A stretch of DNA of 57,187 bases, taken from Rhodospirillales bacterium (GTDB lineage Bacteria > Pseudomonadota > Alphaproteobacteria > Rhodospirillales > JASLLZ01). Under the pieces are notes generated by a model, which was not told the origin of the DNA, did no database searches, and worked only from the letters and a program-made list of their open reading frames with translations. The DNA is taken from positions 1 through 57,187 of the forward strand of contig JASLLZ010000011.1 of NCBI GenBank assembly GCA_030746775.1. Direction: 5' to 3'. This document shows, piece by piece, positions 40,498 to 49,046 of the stretch. Both the position numbers and the translations under genes were made by a program. Position 1 is the first letter of the stretch. Each line of letters opens with the position of its first letter.

Positions 40498-42122
40498 CCG
40501 TGATTGACGAATTTCAACCCCTTTCCGGCGCAAATGCCGCGCACGATTTCGGTGACAAAAATTTGCCCGGACTGGGCCTTGTCGACGGTGCGCGCGGCGA
40601 CCTGCACCGTGGTGCCGAAAAGGTCGTCGTCCTCGACGATGGGTTCGCCCGCATTGATGCCGATCTTCAGGTGCATCGGCAATTCCGAGTTGTTCTTGTT
40701 GTGCTTGACCGCTTCGCCCTGGATGAAGATCGCCGCCTCGATGGCGTTCGACGTGATGGCAAACGAGGCCATGATGCCGTCTCCGGTGTGTTTGATCTCC
40801 TTGCCGACGTAACGGTTCAGCGATTCGCGGACGATTCGGTTGTGGGCGCGCACCGCCTGCTGCGCCACTTCGTCGCCCATGGCCTGGGTGAGGTCGGTGG
40901 AGCCCACCATGTCCGTGAACATGACCGTGACGGGGCCCGCCTTTTCTTCTTTCGCCTTGGGTTTGTTCCATTCGACGAGGGCTTTTTCCAAGCCCTCGGC
41001 GCCGCTCGAATCGTCGGTCAGCGTGGTGTTCATGGCGTTGCGGCCGGCCTGGTACATCTGCATATAGCGGGAATCGGCGACCAGGTATTCCACATACTTG
41101 TCAGCGAACGACCGGGCCTGGCTCTTCTCGTAGCCCATGGCCTCAATGGCCTCGCCGAGGATTACCGAACTCGTCCGCTTGTCCAGTTCGCGGTCTTGGC
41201 TTAACGCCTCGCTGGCCCCGGCCAGATACATGTTGACGCCGAACATATTGTAGTTGTCCATGGTGCGCTGGCCGGCCTGGACCCCTTCCAGGGACTTGCC
41301 CAGGAACTTCATCATGTAGACTTTCTGGGCGTCGCCAAATTCCGAGAGCGGCTCCTCGTCCGGCTGCATCTCCGGTTCCGCCGGCGCTTCTTCGTCTTCC
41401 GCTTCTTCTTCTTCTTCTTCTTCGATCGGTTCTACTTGCTTGGGCGCCTCGACGGGCTTTGGCGGCCGAGCGGCGTGGGGCCGGCGCCGCTCCAGCGAGA
41501 TATCCAGATCGCCTTTCTTGATGAAGGCCGAGACCATGGAGAAAGCGCTGAGAAAGAAGGTGGCGAGGAAGACACCGATGAGAACATTGGCGCGCGTGTT
41601 GGCCGAAATTCGGGCGCCCAAGGCCCTATTTGGGTCCAAGAACAATTCCGCCAACTGCATAACCAGGGTGGCGAGAACGAGGCCGACCATGACGACCAAA
41701 AGCAGCTTGATAATGCCGGCGAAGAGCGATTTCTTCTTGGTCCGATTTTCCTTCTCGGGGCGTGGACGCGGTTCTTTTTTCCGTGGCGGTTTCGGCTTTG
41801 CCGCCTTGGTCGGTTTCTTGGGTTTAGCCTCGGGTCGCGCCTTGCGCTTCGCCGCGGCCGGCTGTTGGGCGCGCTTTTCCTTCGCCTCGTGTTCTTGCTC
41901 CGCGATCAGGCTGGCGCTTCTGTAAATGTCGAATTCGTTGCTCAGGCCGGTTGCTTGACTATAGCTCTCCTTGACCACCTTGATGGTCGATATTTTCTCC
42001 AAGGACTTGGCGTCCTCGACAGCGGTGCGCTGCTTTGTACTCGAATAGCGGGCGTGAATCTGCCACGTGTCTCCTTGCAGGACCCGTACTTCATAAGCAA
42101 CTTCACTCTGGGACTCGGCCAT
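40485..42122 (-). CDS. Membrane-anchored class III adenylate/guanylate cyclase (frameshifted near its end)
   Basis: A 545-residue frame: an N-terminal globular module (1-75), a Lys/Pro-rich linker (78-131), two membrane segments (about 134-161 and 179-200), a Glu-rich stretch (232-246), a helical region, then the cyclase domain (about 397-540). Catalytic metal Asp residues are D404 (MFTDMVGSTD) and D448 (HTGDGIMASF); LFGTTVQVAARTVDKAQSGQIFVTEIV is the dimer/active-site strand. It should make cAMP (or cGMP). The frame then ends at HGSST, just before the expected QFDMKGV, which is found in the -1 frame. Two cNMP-domain proteins and a Crp/Fnr regulator in the window are possible receivers. Confidence 0.82.
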   Translation of the reverse strand: MAESQSEVAYEVRVLQGDTWQIHARYSSTKQRTAVEDAKSLEKISTIKVVKESYSQATGLSNEFDIYRSASLIAEQEHEAKEKRAQQPAAAKRKARPEAKPKKPTKAAKPKPPRKKEPRPRPEKENRTKKKSLFAGIIKLLLVVMVGLVLATLVMQLAELFLDPNRALGARISANTRANVLIGVFLATFFLSAFSMVSAFIKKGDLDISLERRRPHAARPPKPVEAPKQVEPIEEEEEEEAEDEEAPAEPEMQPDEEPLSEFGDAQKVYMMKFLGKSLEGVQAGQRTMDNYNMFGVNMYLAGASEALSQDRELDKRTSSVILGEAIEAMGYEKSQARSFADKYVEYLVADSRYMQMYQAGRNAMNTTLTDDSSGAEGLEKALVEWNKPKAKEEKAGPVTVMFTDMVGSTDLTQAMGDEVAQQAVRAHNRIVRESLNRYVGKEIKHTGDGIMASFAITSNAIEAAIFIQGEAVKHNKNNSELPMHLKIGINAGEPIVEDDDLFGTTVQVAARTVDKAQSGQIFVTEIVRGICAGKGLKFVNHGSST

Positions 42123-42280
42123 ATGGCAACCAGCCCTCTATCCTTACACTGAGAAACCCGGCGAAATCCCCGTTCCGCCGAACATCGCCCGGAACGGCGC
42201 CGCCAAATTTCACCGATCATAAAAAGTAGCACAAAAGAAAAAACGCGACTACAAGGCTATCGCGGGCCCGACCCGAATAA

Positions 42281-43159
42281 TCAAGGTAACTGCTCGACAT
42301 AGACGCGCACCGATTCTTCCAGGGTTCGGCCGCGGTCCATGTTCTCGCGCGTCTCGGCGGCCAGGGGAGTGCGGGACAAAAGCGTGAATACATCGGCCGC
42401 CCCAAGGTGGAAATTAGGGGTGACGCCGACGGCGGCGAAGGAAGCCGCGATTTCCTCCATCTCGCCGATCCAGCGTCCCGAATCCGCCGGCAGGCGTCCC
42501 ACGTTGGCTTGCATATGGGCATAAGTGTCCTTCTTGCTGTAAAGAAACTCGTCGCGCAACTCTTCGCTCAGGCCCATTGCCTGGGCCGCCATCAGGACGG
42601 CGGTGTGCAAGGTGTTGGTTCCCTTGCTGAGGCCGGCATAGCACATTTTGATGCCCGATGCCCGGCCGACCTCGGGACCCAGCGGCTTGACGGCTATTCC
42701 CTTGCCGTCCAGCGTCTCCATGGGCGCGGTGTCGGCGCCCGAGACGTAGAAGCGCGGCGGCACGCTCTTGCCCGGCGCCGGCCCGATGATGCCGGCGTCG
42801 ATGAAGGGCGCGCCGGCGCCGGTGATGACGTCGGCGATGCGCCGCGCCGTGGCCGGAGAGAGCGCGTTGCAATCGGCATAGGGCGGCTTGGCGCCGCTCC
42901 GTTGCATGGCCGCCGCCACGGCCTCGGCCGTGGCCAGTCCCGCCGCCGGCGGAATGATGGAAAGGATCAGGTCCGCCGCGTCGGTCAAAGCGTCAAGGTC
43001 GGCGGCATCGCTGAAACCGCCCTGACCGGCGAGCGTCTTCGTCCGTTCGCTGCGCCCGGCCAGACAGGTGATGACGTCGTGCCCGTGTTCGCCCAGCGCC
43101 CGGCCGACGGCATGACCCATGTCGCCGGGGCTGAGGATGGCGATGGTATGAATTGCCAT
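42281..43159 (-). CDS. NAD(P)-binding 3-hydroxyacid dehydrogenase-like protein (DUF1932 type)
   Basis: A 292-residue two-domain protein. The N-terminal Rossmann domain starts IHTIAILSPGDMGHAVGRALGEHGHDV; then come YADCNALSPATARRIADVI and FIDAGIIGPAPG, as in 3-hydroxyisobutyrate/6-phosphogluconate dehydrogenases. The conserved catalytic Lys region appears as CYAGLSKGTNTLHTAVLMAA, and the all-helical C-terminal half fits DUF1932. The start at 43159 has AAGGAG upstream. It diverges from hyuB5 across 130 bp and is the likely redox partner of the HyuB5-HyuB6-M81 operon, although only position supports that. Confidence 0.8.
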   Translation of the reverse strand: MAIHTIAILSPGDMGHAVGRALGEHGHDVITCLAGRSERTKTLAGQGGFSDAADLDALTDAADLILSIIPPAAGLATAEAVAAAMQRSGAKPPYADCNALSPATARRIADVITGAGAPFIDAGIIGPAPGKSVPPRFYVSGADTAPMETLDGKGIAVKPLGPEVGRASGIKMCYAGLSKGTNTLHTAVLMAAQAMGLSEELRDEFLYSKKDTYAHMQANVGRLPADSGRWIGEMEEIAASFAAVGVTPNFHLGAADVFTLLSRTPLAAETRENMDRGRTLEESVRVYVEQLP

Positions 43160-43289
43160 GATGGAACTCCTTGGTTTCTTCCGCCGCACTCTAGCCGATC
43201 CTCAACGCCGCCGAAACCGTTGCCGCCGTATCCGAACCCGTGGTTGACGGCGGTTTGACTCACCAACGGTGGCATTTTACGGTGCGGCC

Positions 43290-45302
43290 ATGGCCTTTGA
43301 TCCGATTATCCTGGAAATCCTCAACAACAAGATCGCCGCCGCGGCGGACGAGATGTGCTCCACCCTGCAGCGCGCCTCGCGCTCGACCTTCGTCAAGGAG
43401 GCGGCCGACTTCGGCGTCGGCATCTCCGCCCCGGCGGGTTACTGCTTCGGCTATCCGCCGGCCCACAGCATCCAGTACCTCATGGACAGCAACTGGGGAC
43501 CGACCCTGCGCAAATTTCCGAACCTGGAGCCGGGCGACGTCATCGTCACCAACGACCCCTATCGGTCCGAGGGCTTGGTCACCCATCTGCCGGACCTCTA
43601 CATGGCCAGGCCCTACTTCTGGGGCCGCCGCATCGCCTGCTTCGGCTGGGCCATCATCCACTTCACCGACGTTGGCGGGCGGGTGCCCTCGTCCATCTCG
43701 CCGTCGAACCACGAGATCTTCCAGGAGGGCATCATCTTTCCGCCCATGAAGATCGTCCGGTGCGGCGTCCTCAGCCAGGACTTCGTCACGGTCTTCACCG
43801 CCAACTGCCGCACGCCGGACATCAACATGGGCGACGTCAAGGCCATGCTGGGGTCGCTGGACATCGGCCGCCAGCGCGTCGAGGCGATCATCGAGCGCCA
43901 CGGCTTCAAGACCTTCATGGCCGTCCAGGAGGCGCTGAGGGAATATTCGGCGGCCAAGGCGCGTCAGGTGTTCCGGCTGTTGCCCGACGGGGTCTACGAG
44001 TTCTGGGACTACATGGACGACGATCTGGTCACCGCAATCCCGATCCGCTTCCGCGTCCGCCTGACGGTCGACGACGGCCGCCTGCACCTCGATTTCACGG
44101 GCACCGACCCGGCGGTGTTGGCGGCCTACAACATGCCCACGGCGGGACTGCGTCACTGGTGGCTGACCATGCGGCTGACCACCTTCCTCCTCAGCCACGA
44201 CCCGAGCCTGGCGCTCAATGACGGCATGTACCGCTCGGTCAGCGTCACCAACCCGGCGGGCACGGTTCTCCATGCCGAGTTCCCGACCGCCCTCGGCATC
44301 CGCTCGGCCCCCGGACGGCGCGTCAACGACGCCGTCAACGGCGCCATTCTCAAGGCCGCCCCCGACAAGCTGTCCCTGCCCAGTTGCGGCGCCGGCGCCA
44401 CGGTGATCCTGATCGAGAACGATGACCAGGGCCACCACCGCCACGTGCTGGTGGTTGAGCCGGTGCGCGGCGGCATGGGGGCCATGCGCGGCCAGGACGG
44501 GGTCGACGCCCGCGATTCGACCATGAACAACATGCGCAACCATCCCGTCGAGGCCATCGAGACCGAGGGCGCGCTGATCATCCGCGAATACGACGTGCGC
44601 CCCGACTCGGGCGGCCCGGGTCGCTGGCGCGGCGGCGTCGGCCAGCTCATCACCGTCGAGGTGCTGCGCGACAACGGCATCATCATGATCCGCGGCATGG
44701 AACGGCTGCGCTTCCCGGCCTGGGGCATCGCCGGCGGAAAACCCGGATCGCCCTTCGCCGCCATCTTCAACAAGGGCCGCGCCGACGAGCGGTCCGTGAC
44801 CAAGATCGACGAGCTTCCCATCGACGCCGGCGACACCATTACCTTCCTGCTGCCGGGCGCCGGCGGCTACGGCGATCCTTACGAGCGCGACGCGGAAGCG
44901 GTGCGGCGCGACGTCGAGCTCGGCTTCGTCAGCCTGGGGGCGGCACGGCGCGACTATGGCGTCGCGATCGGCGCCAACGGGGTCGACGCAGCCGCCACGC
45001 GGCGCCTGCGCAAGGGCCGGCGCAAGGCCGGCGCCGACTTCGAGTTCGGCCCCGAGCGCGAGGCCTGGGAGTCGGTCTTCGACGACGCGACGCTGAGCGA
45101 GATCAACCGCCGCCTCATGGCCCTGCCGCGGTCGGCGCGCTACGAGACGCGCCGGCGCCTCTTCGAGTCCGCGCTGCCCCGGATTCCGGTCGCCGGCGAG
45201 GCAACGGTGGCCTCGGTGCTGACCAACCCCGAAGCGGCGCGCCGGCGCCTCGCCGAGGCCATGAAGCGCGCCTTCGGCGGCGGCAACCGGGGCCCGGTTT
45301 GA
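43290..45302 (+). CDS. Hydantoinase B-type protein with C-terminal extension (HyuB5)
   Basis: A 670-residue HyuB-family protein: VKEAADFGVGIS, TNDPYRSEGLVTHLPDLYM, IIHFTDVGGRVPSSISPSNHEIFQEG, LDFTGTDPAVLAAYN, PDSGGPGRWRGGVGQL and GAGGYGDPYERDAEAV. The HHxDVGG motif of other HyuB proteins reads HFTDVGG. After the usual end (YGVAIG) it runs on for about 95 residues (FGPEREAWESVFDDATL ... FESALPRIP), an extension shared with HyuB6 and absent from HyuB1-4. The ATG at 43290 (MAFDPI) aligns with the HyuB6 start; a GTG at 43269 is an alternative. No HyuA gene lies in this operon. Confidence 0.86.
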   Translation: MAFDPIILEILNNKIAAAADEMCSTLQRASRSTFVKEAADFGVGISAPAGYCFGYPPAHSIQYLMDSNWGPTLRKFPNLEPGDVIVTNDPYRSEGLVTHLPDLYMARPYFWGRRIACFGWAIIHFTDVGGRVPSSISPSNHEIFQEGIIFPPMKIVRCGVLSQDFVTVFTANCRTPDINMGDVKAMLGSLDIGRQRVEAIIERHGFKTFMAVQEALREYSAAKARQVFRLLPDGVYEFWDYMDDDLVTAIPIRFRVRLTVDDGRLHLDFTGTDPAVLAAYNMPTAGLRHWWLTMRLTTFLLSHDPSLALNDGMYRSVSVTNPAGTVLHAEFPTALGIRSAPGRRVNDAVNGAILKAAPDKLSLPSCGAGATVILIENDDQGHHRHVLVVEPVRGGMGAMRGQDGVDARDSTMNNMRNHPVEAIETEGALIIREYDVRPDSGGPGRWRGGVGQLITVEVLRDNGIIMIRGMERLRFPAWGIAGGKPGSPFAAIFNKGRADERSVTKIDELPIDAGDTITFLLPGAGGYGDPYERDAEAVRRDVELGFVSLGAARRDYGVAIGANGVDAAATRRLRKGRRKAGADFEFGPEREAWESVFDDATLSEINRRLMALPRSARYETRRRLFESALPRIPVAGEATVASVLTNPEAARRRLAEAMKRAFGGGNRGPV

Positions 45303-45395
45303 CTCGCTTTTGGCAAGCCACTACTGTTTTTTTCAAGGGGTGAGGGCGTACAGGCGCGCCCGGCGACGAACAATTACCCTGTTCGAGGAAACGTC

Positions 45396-47396
45396 ATGCA
45401 TCTGGACTCCGTGCTCCTGGAAATCATGCGCGCCAAGGTCGAGGCGGCGGCGGAGGAGATGTCGACCACCCTGCAGCGCACGGCGCGTACGCTCTATGTC
45501 AAGGAGGCGGCGGACTTCGCCACCGCGCTGACCGACCTGAACGGCCGCTTCTTCGCCTATCCGCCGACCGCCGGCGTAACCATCTTCATCGACAACGACT
45601 GCGGCCCGACCATCCGCTCGATGCCCGATCTCGAAGAAGGGGACGTCATCGTCACCAACGACGTCTACCGCAGCAAGGGTCTGTCGACCCACCTCCCCGA
45701 CATCCACATGATCCGGCCCTATTTCTGGAAGGGGAAGCTGGTCTGTTACGGGTGGTGCTTCATTCATTCGACCGACGTCGGCGGCCGGGTGCCGAGTTCG
45801 ATCTCGCCGTCGAACCACGAAATATTTCAAGAAGGCCTGATCATCCCGCCCATGAAGATCGTCAAGAAGGGCCGCCTCAACGACGACTTCGTGCGTGTCT
45901 TTACCGCCAACTGCCGCACCCCCGATGCCAACATGGGCGACATCAAAGCCATGCTGGGCTCCCTGCACACCGGCCAGGAAAGGGTCAACGACATCATCGC
46001 GCGTCATGGCCTCGGCGTTTTCATGGCCTGTCAGGAGGACCTGCAGGCCTATTCCGAGGCCAAGGCGCGCGCCGTCATCAGCCGTGTCGCGGACGGGACC
46101 TATGAGTTCTGGGACTACATGGACGACGACCTGGTGACTAACATTCCGGTCCGCATCCGGGTCAAGATGACCGTCAAGCGGGGTGGCATTCACCTCGACT
46201 TCACCGGCACCGATCCGCAGGTCGCGGCGGCCTACAACATTCCCACCTTCGGCGTGCGCCACCACTGGCTGACCATGCGCTTCATCACCTTCATCTGCAC
46301 CCACGACCGATCCATGGCGATCAACGCCGGGCTTTATCGGCCGATCACCGTGACCAATCCCAAGGGCAACGTCCTTAACGCCGAGTTCCCCGATGCCGTC
46401 GGCATCCGCCATTCCTCGGCGCGTCGGCTTTCGGACGCCCTGACCGGGACCATCCTCAAGGCGGCGCCCGACATGATGGCGGCGCCGACCTGCGGCGCCA
46501 CGTCGCCGACCGTGCTGGCCGAGACCGATCCCCGGACCGGCAAGCGCAACGTTTTGGTGGTCGAGCCCCTGCGCGGCGGCATGGGGGCGTGCAGGGGCCA
46601 GGACGGCGTCGATGCCCGCGACGCCACCATGTCGAACATGAAGAACCACCCCGTCGAGTTCGTCGAGGCCGACGCCGGCATCGTCATCCGTGAATACGAC
46701 ATATGTCCCGATTCGGGCGGTCCCGGCGAGTGGCGGGGCGGCACCAGCCAGATGCTCACCTTCGAGGTGCTGAACGACGGCGGCGAGGTTTTGTCGCGCG
46801 GCATGGACCGCTTTCGTTTTCCGCCCTGGGGCGTCGCCGGCGGCACGCCGGCCAAGACCTTTCACTGCATCCTCAACAAGGGCAAGGCGAACGAGAAGCG
46901 CCTCAGCCGCATCGACGTCCTCAAGGTCAACCGGGGCGACACGGTGACCCTCATGCTGCCCGGCGCCTCGGGCTTCGGCGATCCCTTCGCCAGGGCACCG
47001 GAAAAAGTGCTCGAAGACGTGAAGCAGGGCTTCGTTACGCGCCCGGCGGCGGCGGCCGACTACGGCGTCGCGATGACCACGGACGGCGCCGTCGATATTG
47101 AGGAGACGAAACGGCTGAGGCGGTCGCGGGTGCGCGACAATGCGCGTGCCGATTTTGACTTCGGACCCGAGCGCGAAGCCTGGGAGGCGGTGTTCGACGA
47201 TGAAACCATGGTCGAGCTGAACCGCCGGCTTTCCCAGTTGCCCAAGTCGGTGCGGCACGATCGCCGCCGGCGCGTCTTCGAGAGCGCCGTTCCCAACATC
47301 CCGGCTGCGGGCCTCGGTTTGCTCACCGACGTGCTACGTAATCCCGATGCCATTCGCGTCCGTCTCCGCCAGGCCTTGGACGAGCTTTCATTCTAA
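45396..47396 (+). CDS. Hydantoinase B-type protein with C-terminal extension (HyuB6)
   Basis: A 666-residue HyuB-family protein, diverged tandem paralogue of HyuB5 with the same layout. The metal-site regions are TNDVYRSKGLSTHLPDIHM (Val where other copies have Pro) and FIHSTDVGGRVPSSISPSNHEIFQEG; then LDFTGTDPQVAAAYN and GASGFGDPFARAPEKV. It carries the same C-terminal extension (FGPEREAWEAVFDDETM ... FESAVPNIP). It starts 93 bp after hyuB5 and ends 15 bp before the M81 peptidase gene. HyuB5 and HyuB6 may pair with each other, or borrow a HyuA from elsewhere; no ATPase partner is seen here. Confidence 0.86.
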   Translation: MHLDSVLLEIMRAKVEAAAEEMSTTLQRTARTLYVKEAADFATALTDLNGRFFAYPPTAGVTIFIDNDCGPTIRSMPDLEEGDVIVTNDVYRSKGLSTHLPDIHMIRPYFWKGKLVCYGWCFIHSTDVGGRVPSSISPSNHEIFQEGLIIPPMKIVKKGRLNDDFVRVFTANCRTPDANMGDIKAMLGSLHTGQERVNDIIARHGLGVFMACQEDLQAYSEAKARAVISRVADGTYEFWDYMDDDLVTNIPVRIRVKMTVKRGGIHLDFTGTDPQVAAAYNIPTFGVRHHWLTMRFITFICTHDRSMAINAGLYRPITVTNPKGNVLNAEFPDAVGIRHSSARRLSDALTGTILKAAPDMMAAPTCGATSPTVLAETDPRTGKRNVLVVEPLRGGMGACRGQDGVDARDATMSNMKNHPVEFVEADAGIVIREYDICPDSGGPGEWRGGTSQMLTFEVLNDGGEVLSRGMDRFRFPPWGVAGGTPAKTFHCILNKGKANEKRLSRIDVLKVNRGDTVTLMLPGASGFGDPFARAPEKVLEDVKQGFVTRPAAAADYGVAMTTDGAVDIEETKRLRRSRVRDNARADFDFGPEREAWEAVFDDETMVELNRRLSQLPKSVRHDRRRRVFESAVPNIPAAGLGLLTDVLRNPDAIRVRLRQALDELSF

Positions 47397-47411
47397 AGAG
47401 AGGATACCATC

Positions 47412-48917
47412 ATGGCCCGTATCGCCTTCGGCGGATTCCGTCACGAGACCAACACCTTCGCACCGGTCAAGGCGGACCTGGAGGACTACCAGATCGGCGG
47501 CGCCTATCCACCCCTGACCCGGGGCGAGGCGCTGTTCGACGCCATCGCCGACATGAACATTTCGGTCTCGGGTTACGTCGACGAGGCCCGCGCCCAGGGC
47601 CACGAACTGGTGCCCCTGACCTGGTGCGCCGCCGTTCCCTCGGCCCACACGACGGAGCGCGCCTTCGAGACCGTCTCGGCCTGGCTTTTGGAAGACATCG
47701 CGGCCGCCGGCGCGCTGGACGCCCTGTATCTCGACCTCCACGGCGCCATGGTGGTTGAGCACTTCGAGGACGGAGAAGGCGAGTTGCTACGCCGCGTCCG
47801 TGGCGTGGTCGGTGCCGACATGCCGGTTGTCTCGAGCCTCGATTATCACTCCAACACCACGCCGCAGATGATTGAGCTGACCACCGTCATGGACGCCTAC
47901 CGCACCTATCCTCACGTCGACCGGGGCGACACCGGACGGCGCGCGGCGCGCCATCTCAACGACTTGGTGCAAGGCAACGGCGCAACGGTCAAGGCGTTCC
48001 GCCAGATCCCCTACATCATGCCCTTGACCTGGCAATGCACCGAAACCGAACCGGCCATGTCGATCATCGAGACCCTGAAGAGCCTGGAAGGGGACGGCGT
48101 GTCGACGCTTTCCTTCACCGCCGGTTTCCCCCTTGCCGACATTCTCCACTCGGGCCCGGCGGTCTTCGGCTACGGCCGCGACCGGGCGGCGGTGGAGAAC
48201 GCCGTCAACGCCTTGGCCGAAGAAGTCGAAGGACGCGAGAAGGAGTTTGCCGGTACCCTTTATGAGCCCGACGCCGCCGTGGCCAAAGCCATGCGGACGG
48301 CGGCCACGGCCAGCCGGCCGGTGGTGATCTCCGATACCCAGGACAATTCCGGCGCCGGCGGCACCTCGGACACGGTCGGCATGCTTGACGCCCTGGTGCA
48401 GGGCGGCGCCGAGGGGGCGGTGATGGCCCTGGTCTATGATCCCGAGACGGCAAGCCAGGCCCATGGCGCCGGCATGGGCGCCGAGATCGACGTCAGACTG
48501 GGCGGTAAGTCGGGTTTTCCCGGCGTTGCCCCCTACGCCGGGCGCTTTACAGTCGAGAGCCTGGGCGACGGCCGCTTCACCGGCACCGGACCGATGTTCA
48601 AAGGCGTGCGCTATCAATTGGGCGCCATGGCCCTGCTCAAGATCGGCGGCGTCAGGGTCGCCGTTTCCAGCCAAAGGACCCAGGCCGCCGACCAATCGAT
48701 CCTGCGCCACCTGGGGCTGGAGCCGGCCGAACAGAAGATCCTGGTGCTCAAAAGCTCGGTCCATTTCCGCGCCGACTTCGCGCCCATCGCCGAAGATATC
48801 CTGATCGCCGTCGCGCCGGGCCCCAACACCGCCGACACGCGACTGCTTCCCTACCGCAATCTGCGTCCCGGAATGCGCGTCTCGCCCCTGGGCGAGGCCT
48901 TCGCGCCGCCGGGCTAA
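47412..48917 (+). CDS. M81-family metallopeptidase (MlrC, microcystinase C-like)
   Basis: A 501-residue protein of the MlrC family. The N-terminal domain has IAFGGFRHETNTFAPVK; the zinc site is spread over LDLHGAM, SLDYHSN and TYPHVDRGDTGRRAA, whose Asp and two His match the metal ligands of MlrC. The C-terminal domain has DTQDNSGAGGTSDTVG and LKSSVHFRADFAPIA. MlrC cleaves the linearised microcystin products at Adda-Glu; most relatives have unknown substrates and many sit beside hydantoinase genes. It follows hyuB6 by 15 bp with AGAGAGG as ribosome site, so the three genes form one operon for a ring or amide compound. Confidence 0.88.
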   Translation: MARIAFGGFRHETNTFAPVKADLEDYQIGGAYPPLTRGEALFDAIADMNISVSGYVDEARAQGHELVPLTWCAAVPSAHTTERAFETVSAWLLEDIAAAGALDALYLDLHGAMVVEHFEDGEGELLRRVRGVVGADMPVVSSLDYHSNTTPQMIELTTVMDAYRTYPHVDRGDTGRRAARHLNDLVQGNGATVKAFRQIPYIMPLTWQCTETEPAMSIIETLKSLEGDGVSTLSFTAGFPLADILHSGPAVFGYGRDRAAVENAVNALAEEVEGREKEFAGTLYEPDAAVAKAMRTAATASRPVVISDTQDNSGAGGTSDTVGMLDALVQGGAEGAVMALVYDPETASQAHGAGMGAEIDVRLGGKSGFPGVAPYAGRFTVESLGDGRFTGTGPMFKGVRYQLGAMALLKIGGVRVAVSSQRTQAADQSILRHLGLEPAEQKILVLKSSVHFRADFAPIAEDILIAVAPGPNTADTRLLPYRNLRPGMRVSPLGEAFAPPG

Positions 48918-49046
48918 GCGGTGCCGGCGCGGAAGGGGAGCGCTCCGACCGCCGCACTCCGATTCATGCGCTCGAATTCGATTTCTGGAAGCCGGGGCTG
49001 GCTGTGATAGACTATCGAATCTCGATTACCGCGCGAGGGCGGCCCG

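Noticed and set aside
45333-47258. 641-codon minus-strand frame opposite hyuB6
   Set aside because: Shadow of the HyuB6 gene; no motifs or ribosome site.
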